Notes under the pieces: model-generated
Told to the model about the DNA's origin: nothing
The model's database searches: none
Seen by the model: only the letters and a program-made list of their open reading frames with translations
Assembly: GCF_021272345.1 (NCBI RefSeq)
Contig: NZ_JAJSDQ010000001.1
Span: 496,001-560,000 of the forward strand
Direction of reading: 5' to 3'
DNA from: Ornithinimicrobium sediminis
Lineage (GTDB): Bacteria; Actinomycetota; Actinomycetes; Actinomycetales; Dermatophilaceae
Length of the DNA stretch: 64,000 nucleotides
Shown: positions 63,114 to 64,000 of the stretch, one piece after another
Layout: each line of letters begins with the position of its first letter
How positions within the stretch are numbered: the first letter of the stretch is position 1
Position numbers and translations under genes: made by a program

Positions 63114-63180
63114 TCAAGCGGCGGTGTTGAGGTGGTGCTGCCCGGCGGTGTATTCGTCGTAGAAGGTGCGGCGTCGTAGG
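63114..63180 (-). pseudogene. Possible transposase C-terminal relic
   Basis: The minus-strand frame ending at 63114 closes with RRRTFYDEYTAGQHHLNTAA, which looks like the last residues of an insertion-sequence transposase; the upstream part has no similar quality. I cannot name the family. Confidence 0.3.
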
Positions 63181-63359
63181 CAAGCTCGCCGACGCAAACC
63201 TCGACACACAGACCATGGCGAACGACACCGACTCAGCCACCCTCCGTGAGCTCCTCCCGCACCGCTGGCCGACGGACTGACGCCTTCCTGCCTGCCGCCG
63301 AAGGGTCGTGCCGCTGAGCGCGCACATCGAATGGGCTGAGGACGTCTCACGGTGCGTGG

Positions 63360-64000
63360 CTACCGGCAACCATCCTTCTCGGGCGGCGGATTGGTCGCGT
63401 CGCCGCCCTCGTCGAACAGACGTAACAGCAGGGGTCGGTTCTTCGCTGGCCAGATGAGCTCGCGGAACTGGTCGACAGGCCCGACCGGCCATCTATGCGC
63501 AATGCTCAGGACCGCTGGGTCCTGGATCAGCGGGAGGAGCAGGTCCGGGATGTCGGCCCAGGCGACCTTGAAGGGTCGGTCCCACAGCTGCACGACCTTC
63601 GTCGTCACCGGAGGGGTCAGGCACAGCGCGTCGTGCATGCGGGCCAGCTTCCCGTACGCCGCCATCAGGGCAGCTTCGCGGTCCTGCCAGGTCTGCGCGC
63701 GGACGACATCCCACAACACGGGCGTCAGCTCCGAGCCACACGCAAGGCGGGAGAAGGCCGTTCCGAACCACTTCGAGTACGGCGCGTACTGCCGTTCCAT
63801 CAGGAAGGCTAGCCGCATGAGGTCGCTGACAAGACGCGACCCGATTACCGATGAGCCCAGCTCGTCGCCCGCGGCTCCTGCTCTGCCTACCAGGTTCATC
63901 TCCGGGTGGACGCGCCACCAACCAGCGACCAGCAGGTACAGCCAGACGTCGTGGGGGTAGTAGGCCAGACGGTCCCGTGCTGCCTGCAGGCCCACCTCGT
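63360..64000 (-). CDS. DUF4037-type protein (5' end outside window)
   Basis: About 213 codons are visible and the frame is open through the window end, so the N-terminus is missing. The visible part has RLAYYPHDVWLYLLVAGWWR and GDELGSSVIGSRLVSDLMRL, then FLMERQYAPYSKWFGTAFSR, a pattern typical of the C-terminal DUF4037 domain that often follows a nucleotidyltransferase fold. Function unknown. The C-terminus is Asp/Pro-rich and ends at 63360. Confidence 0.75.
   Translation of the reverse strand, partial: EVGLQAARDRLAYYPHDVWLYLLVAGWWRVHPEMNLVGRAGAAGDELGSSVIGSRLVSDLMRLAFLMERQYAPYSKWFGTAFSRLACGSELTPVLWDVVRAQTWQDREAALMAAYGKLARMHDALCLTPPVTTKVVQLWDRPFKVAWADIPDLLLPLIQDPAVLSIAHRWPVGPVDQFRELIWPAKNRPLLLRLFDEGGDATNPPPEKDGCR

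Overview
The window is high-GC DNA from an actinobacterium. The gene order fau-moeA-moaC-rimJ-glpR/sepX ... pmt ... rsmI ... metG-tatD ... rsmA-ispE-ABC-F is the same core block seen (in opposite orientation) around Rv0992c-Rv1011 of Mycobacterium tuberculosis. Codon use, the sdhCAB type, the DUF4126 protein and the paired bPH2 proteins suggest a member of the Micrococcales (Intrasporangiaceae/Ornithinimicrobiaceae-like). That placement is inference; no rRNA gene is present to confirm it.

Bases 1-37,600 are ordinary chromosome. Genes are tightly packed, often with 1-4 nt start/stop overlaps. They cover isoprenoid precursor synthesis (ispE), rRNA methylation (rsmA, rsmI), methionyl-tRNA synthetase with TatD, a TetR-controlled ABC exporter, succinate dehydrogenase (sdhCAB), protein O-mannosylation (pmt), ornithine carbamoyltransferase, a molybdopterin/gephyrin-like cluster beside a GlpR/SepX-type membrane protein, a secreted penicillin-acylase-type hydrolase, an FmdB zinc ribbon with an SAF/CpaB-like protein, MscL, a very large helicase-like protein with a broken Walker A, and an MFS transporter. 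Two DNA-level signals run through this part. One is a 7-mer (GGCATAC/GTATGCC) strongly over-represented in every reading frame. The other is intergenic arrays of a CCTGGCAAC core repeated every ~31 bp.

At 37,627 a tRNA-Arg(CCT) marks the left end of an integrated element. Its last 47 bp are repeated exactly at 61,504-61,550, and TGGGACGT pairs with identical 11-bp spacing lie ~73 bp inside the left copy and just inside the right copy. Between them (~23.9 kb) are a tyrosine integrase translationally coupled to an AlpA/Xis-type protein, a MobF (TrwC-type) relaxase-helicase with no type IV secretion genes, and cargo. The cargo includes a SIR2-STAND ATPase (anti-phage candidate, low GC, TTA codons), a PD-(D/E)XK-like protein convergent with a GIY-YIG protein, VOC, HIT, GNAT and APH proteins, a DGPF protein with an ECF42-type sigma factor, a PIG-L deacetylase coupled to a membrane acyltransferase, a degenerate tRNA-Glu, and a YefM-YoeB toxin-antitoxin pair at the right end. 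Beyond the right att copy lies the C-terminal relic of a second integrase of the same family, so at least two elements have stacked at this tRNA.

The last 2.5 kb hold a SnoaL-like protein, a decayed stretch with a possible transposase tail, and a DUF4037-type gene cut by the window end.
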